Below are positions 29,871 to 31,746 of a stretch of 31,746 bases of DNA, in pieces. Below the pieces are notes generated by a model that saw only the letters and a list, made by a program, of their open reading frames with translations, searched no databases and was not told the origin of the DNA. Positions within the stretch are counted from its first letter, which is position 1, and every line of letters starts with the position of its first letter. The position numbers and the translations under genes were made by a program. The stretch comes from JANXYW01 sp964458665. Lineage in GTDB: Bacteria > Chloroflexota > Dehalococcoidia > DSTF01 > JACRBR01. The stretch is taken from assembly GCA_964458665.1 (NCBI GenBank), contig CAYWOO010000107.1, forward strand, positions 1-31,746, read 5' to 3'.

Positions 29871-30689
29871 GTGAGGAAGATACTGTTCCTGCTTGCGGGT
29901 GCGGGCGCGATTCTTGTGTCCTTCATGGCGGTCATCTTCGGCCTCGCGCCTGCCGAGAGCCTCGGTTCCGGCACCGTGGCCAGCATCGCGTTGCCGGCAC
30001 TCGTGTCAGCCCTCGTCTTTACGGCGTTTGTCGCCATGGTGGCGCGGACCACGCAAGCCTCAGCAGGGCAGGTGCACGAGCTGCACGCGCAGCTCGCGCG
30101 CAAAGAGGTAGCGATCGCACGCTTGGCGTCGCACGACGAACTTACTGGCCTGTACAGCCGGCATCACTTTAATGAGACCATCGGCCTGGAATTCGAGCGC
30201 GCGAGACGACACAACCGCTCACTCTCTGTCCTCCTCGTTCAGCTCGACGACCTTGCGGGTTTCGCCGAGCGAGCGGGTAGCCTGAGCAGGGGCTACGTGC
30301 TCGCTGAGGTCGCGTCGCTCCTTCGCACGGCGCTCCGCATCAACGATACCGGCGGCCGCTACGCCGACGACTGCCTCGCGGTGCTGCTGCCGGAGACGGA
30401 TGGCCACGGCGCCGCCGTGGTTGCCGAGCGCGTGCGTGCCGAAGTCGCGAAGCGAGAATTCTTCGGCCCAGGCAAGTCTACTTCGGCAAGGCTCACGGTC
30501 TCGCAAGGCATCGCCGCCTTCCCGTGCGCGGGAATCTCGTCGCATCACGAACTCCGGAAAGCGGCAGAGTCGGCGCTCGCCGAGGCGAAGTCAGCCGGCG
30601 GCGACGATCTTCGCACCTACGCAGCGCCAGCGTCGACTGAGGACGCTCCTCCGCAGGGCGATATCGACACGCGCGCGATAGCCAGCTAG
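29871..30689 (+). CDS. Membrane GGDEF-family protein with degenerate active site
   Basis: A 272-residue protein with two membrane spans (about 4-26 and 36-58), a short coiled linker (about 65-85) and a GGDEF-family domain (HDELTGLYSRHHFNE, about 88-102). The GGDEF signature reads ADDCL at 165-169 (RYADDCLAVLLP), losing both glycines and the glutamate, so diguanylate cyclase activity is unlikely. The inhibitory-site motif RxxD is kept five residues before it (Arg156-Ile-Asn-Asp159), so it could bind c-di-GMP as a receptor. The GTG start is the last before the first helix; no clear Shine-Dalgarno is seen. It lies 67 bp after the amidohydrolase. Confidence 0.82.
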   Translation: MRKILFLLAGAGAILVSFMAVIFGLAPAESLGSGTVASIALPALVSALVFTAFVAMVARTTQASAGQVHELHAQLARKEVAIARLASHDELTGLYSRHHFNETIGLEFERARRHNRSLSVLLVQLDDLAGFAERAGSLSRGYVLAEVASLLRTALRINDTGGRYADDCLAVLLPETDGHGAAVVAERVRAEVAKREFFGPGKSTSARLTVSQGIAAFPCAGISSHHELRKAAESALAEAKSAGGDDLRTYAAPASTEDAPPQGDIDTRAIAS

Positions 30690-30769
30690 AGGGGTCCGCT
30701 GCCGCCGCACCAGCGCGTGCTATACACTCGCGACGTGAACCAAATCGCGCCTACCCGCAGACCGCACCG

Positions 30770-31369
30770 ATGCCCGTAGCGCGCCTTCGCGGCATCGTCG
30801 AAGAGAAGGGCGCTGACTGGGTAATTGTGGGCGTCGGCGGCCTCGGCCTCCTCGCCTCGGTGCCATCGACCGCCGCGGATGCGCTCGTCGTGGGCCAGCC
30901 GGCGGCGCTCTACACGTACTTGAACGTGCGGGAGGACGCGCTCACCCTCTTCGGGTTTGCGACGCGCGACGATCTTGTGCTGTTCGAGCAGCTGACCAGC
31001 GTTAGCGGCGTCGGCCCGCGCGTTGCGCTAGGCCTGCTTTCCACGCTCGACTACGCGCAGCTCACGCTCGCCATCGCCGGCGGCCGCGCCGATGTGCTGC
31101 GCAAGGTCCCAGGCATCGGCCAGAAGACTGCCGAGCGCCTTGTACTCGAACTGCGCGACAAAGTCACACCGCCCGCCGCCGGCTCCGATGCGGCCGCGTC
31201 GCGACCGACTGCGGGGAAGCAAGCCGACGCCGAAGTCGTTGCGGCGCTGATGGGGCTCGGCTACTCGCAGTCGGAGTCGACCGACGCCGCGGAACGCCTC
31301 CCGAACGACGACGATTCCCCGCTGGAAGATCGCGTCCGCACCGCGCTGGGCTTCTTCGCGAGAACCTGA
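30770..31369 (+). CDS. ruvA: Holliday junction branch migration protein RuvA
   Basis: A 199-residue subunit that binds four-way junctions and loads the RuvB motor. Domain I (about 1-65, VARLRGIVEEKG), the helix-hairpin-helix domain with SVSGVGPRVALGLLS and VPGIGQKTAERLVLEL (about 75-125), and the C-terminal three-helix domain that contacts RuvB (about 150-199) are all present, joined by an Ala-rich linker. Length is typical. TATACA at 30721 may be its -10, giving a 37-nt leader without a Shine-Dalgarno. It is split from ruvC, and the next gene is an SDR on the other strand, so ruvB is elsewhere. Confidence 0.95.
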   Translation: MPVARLRGIVEEKGADWVIVGVGGLGLLASVPSTAADALVVGQPAALYTYLNVREDALTLFGFATRDDLVLFEQLTSVSGVGPRVALGLLSTLDYAQLTLAIAGGRADVLRKVPGIGQKTAERLVLELRDKVTPPAAGSDAAASRPTAGKQADAEVVAALMGLGYSQSESTDAAERLPNDDDSPLEDRVRTALGFFART

Positions 31370-31376
31370 TCCGAAC

Positions 31377-31487
31377 ATGGAGCGCGGGCGCGCTCGCCCG
31401 CACCGGCGCCCCAATGGCGCCGACGCGCAACCGCAAGGCGAGAATCCCGACCAATCCAAATCTGTGGACGACCCGAAGGTCACCGTG
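31377..31487 (+). repeat. Tandem duplication after ruvA, copy 1
   Basis: A 111-bp unit: a GAGCGCGGGCG/CGCCCGC palindromic part, then GCGCCGACGCGCAACCGCAA, GGCGAGAATCCCGACCAATC, a short CACAGATT-type part and a GGTCACC end. The second copy follows directly at 31488. Confidence 0.9.
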
Positions 31488-31612
31488 ATGGAGCGCGGGC
31501 GCCCCGCCCGCACCGGCGCCCGGATGGCGCCGACGCGCAACCGCAAGGCGAGAATCCCGACCAATCCAATCTGTGGAAATCGGTGAAATCTGTGGACGAC
31601 CGGAAGGTCACC
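31488..31612 (+). repeat. Tandem duplication after ruvA, copy 2
   Basis: Second copy, about 125 bp. The CACAGATT-type part (31563-31598) is longer here, with three units instead of about one, and the GGTCACC end overlaps the stop codon of the terminal SDR gene. The palindromic GC-rich part may also end ruvA transcription. Confidence 0.9.
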
Positions 31613-31746
31613 ACTCCATCGGGCGATACGTGCGGAACACTTCCGGTCCCTGCGACCACATCGTCCCCGCCGTCAGGCCGCCATCGACGACCAGCGCGTG
31701 CCCATTGACGAACGACGACTCTTCGCTTGCCAGCCACAGAGCGGCG
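31608..31746 (-). CDS. SDR family oxidoreductase, 3' end only
   Basis: The last 45 codons of a short-chain dehydrogenase running off the right edge. AALWLASEESSFVNGHALVV and DGGLTAG are the family's conserved C-terminal part. It aligns without gaps to the end of the SDR at 26330 (AALWLASDESTFVTG, VVDGGLTTG), so the two are close paralogues; the last 17 residues differ. The TGA stop lies in the GGTGACC that opens a CACAGATT-type repeat, as for the crotonase-fold gene at 2345. Everything upstream of these codons is outside the window. Confidence 0.88.
   Translation of the reverse strand, partial: AALWLASEESSFVNGHALVVDGGLTAGTMWSQGPEVFRTYRPMEW

Noticed and set aside
1..31746. tRNA, rRNA, CRISPR array, prophage or transposase genes
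   Set aside because: I looked for TpsiC-like arms, spaced direct repeats of CRISPR size and recombinase motifs and found none; a covariance-model scan would be needed to exclude small RNAs.

Overview
The window is a dense, high-GC bacterial chromosome segment of mostly housekeeping genes. It has no rRNA, tRNA, CRISPR array or transposase that I can recognise. Gene content suggests Chloroflexota, perhaps a Dehalococcoidia-like lineage: a succinate dehydrogenase whose third subunit is a CCG-domain protein instead of a cytochrome b anchor, an archaellin-like beta domain on a small membrane protein, and several promoters placed so that transcripts would be leaderless. This is an inference from content; no marker gene phylogeny could be run.

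Layout. 1-3151 (minus): a fatty acyl-CoA cluster (crotonase-fold enzyme, TesB thioesterase, acyl-CoA dehydrogenase). 3265-4583 (plus): a small accessory patch with a Cys-rich protein, an antitoxin whose PIN toxin is decayed, and a four-helix membrane protein. 4655-9967 (plus): polA, a DinB-like protein, mutM and a zinc-ribbon protein. 9962-10428: a four-helix-bundle (23S IVP) gene on the minus strand framed by inverted heptamer arrays. 10381-11879 (plus): S58 peptidase and HIT protein, converging on a minus-strand D-Ala-D-Ala carboxypeptidase. 13102-15767 (plus): panD-panB-panC behind a structured leader. 15898-17843 (plus): yebC, ruvC and the archaellin-like protein. 18073-21655 (minus): Nudix hydrolase, ArgA-like acetyltransferase, NAD kinase, TlyA and a toxin/antitoxin-like pair with DUF2283. 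21680-25341 (minus): sdhA-sdhB-sdhE. 25643-26315 (plus): an AbrB/PIN toxin-antitoxin pair. 26330-31369: an SDR (minus), then a transglutaminase-like protein, a Tat lipoprotein amidohydrolase, a degenerate GGDEF protein and ruvA (plus). The window ends in the 3' end of a second SDR (minus).

The most unusual material lies in the spacers. Several families of short degenerate tandem repeats (7- to 9-bp units) and palindromes sit almost exactly at gene ends. The heptamer arrays (GCTAACA-like, ACAACCT-like) are notable: because 7 is not a multiple of 3, an array can place a stop codon in every frame. The array at 11865-11892 has stops in all six frames and supplies the stop codons of both convergent genes. 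Two ACAACCT-type arrays form a 25-bp imperfect inverted repeat around the IVP gene, supply the upstream gene's stop codon and are translated into the N-terminus of the downstream peptidase. Another repeat family has become the C-terminus of TlyA.
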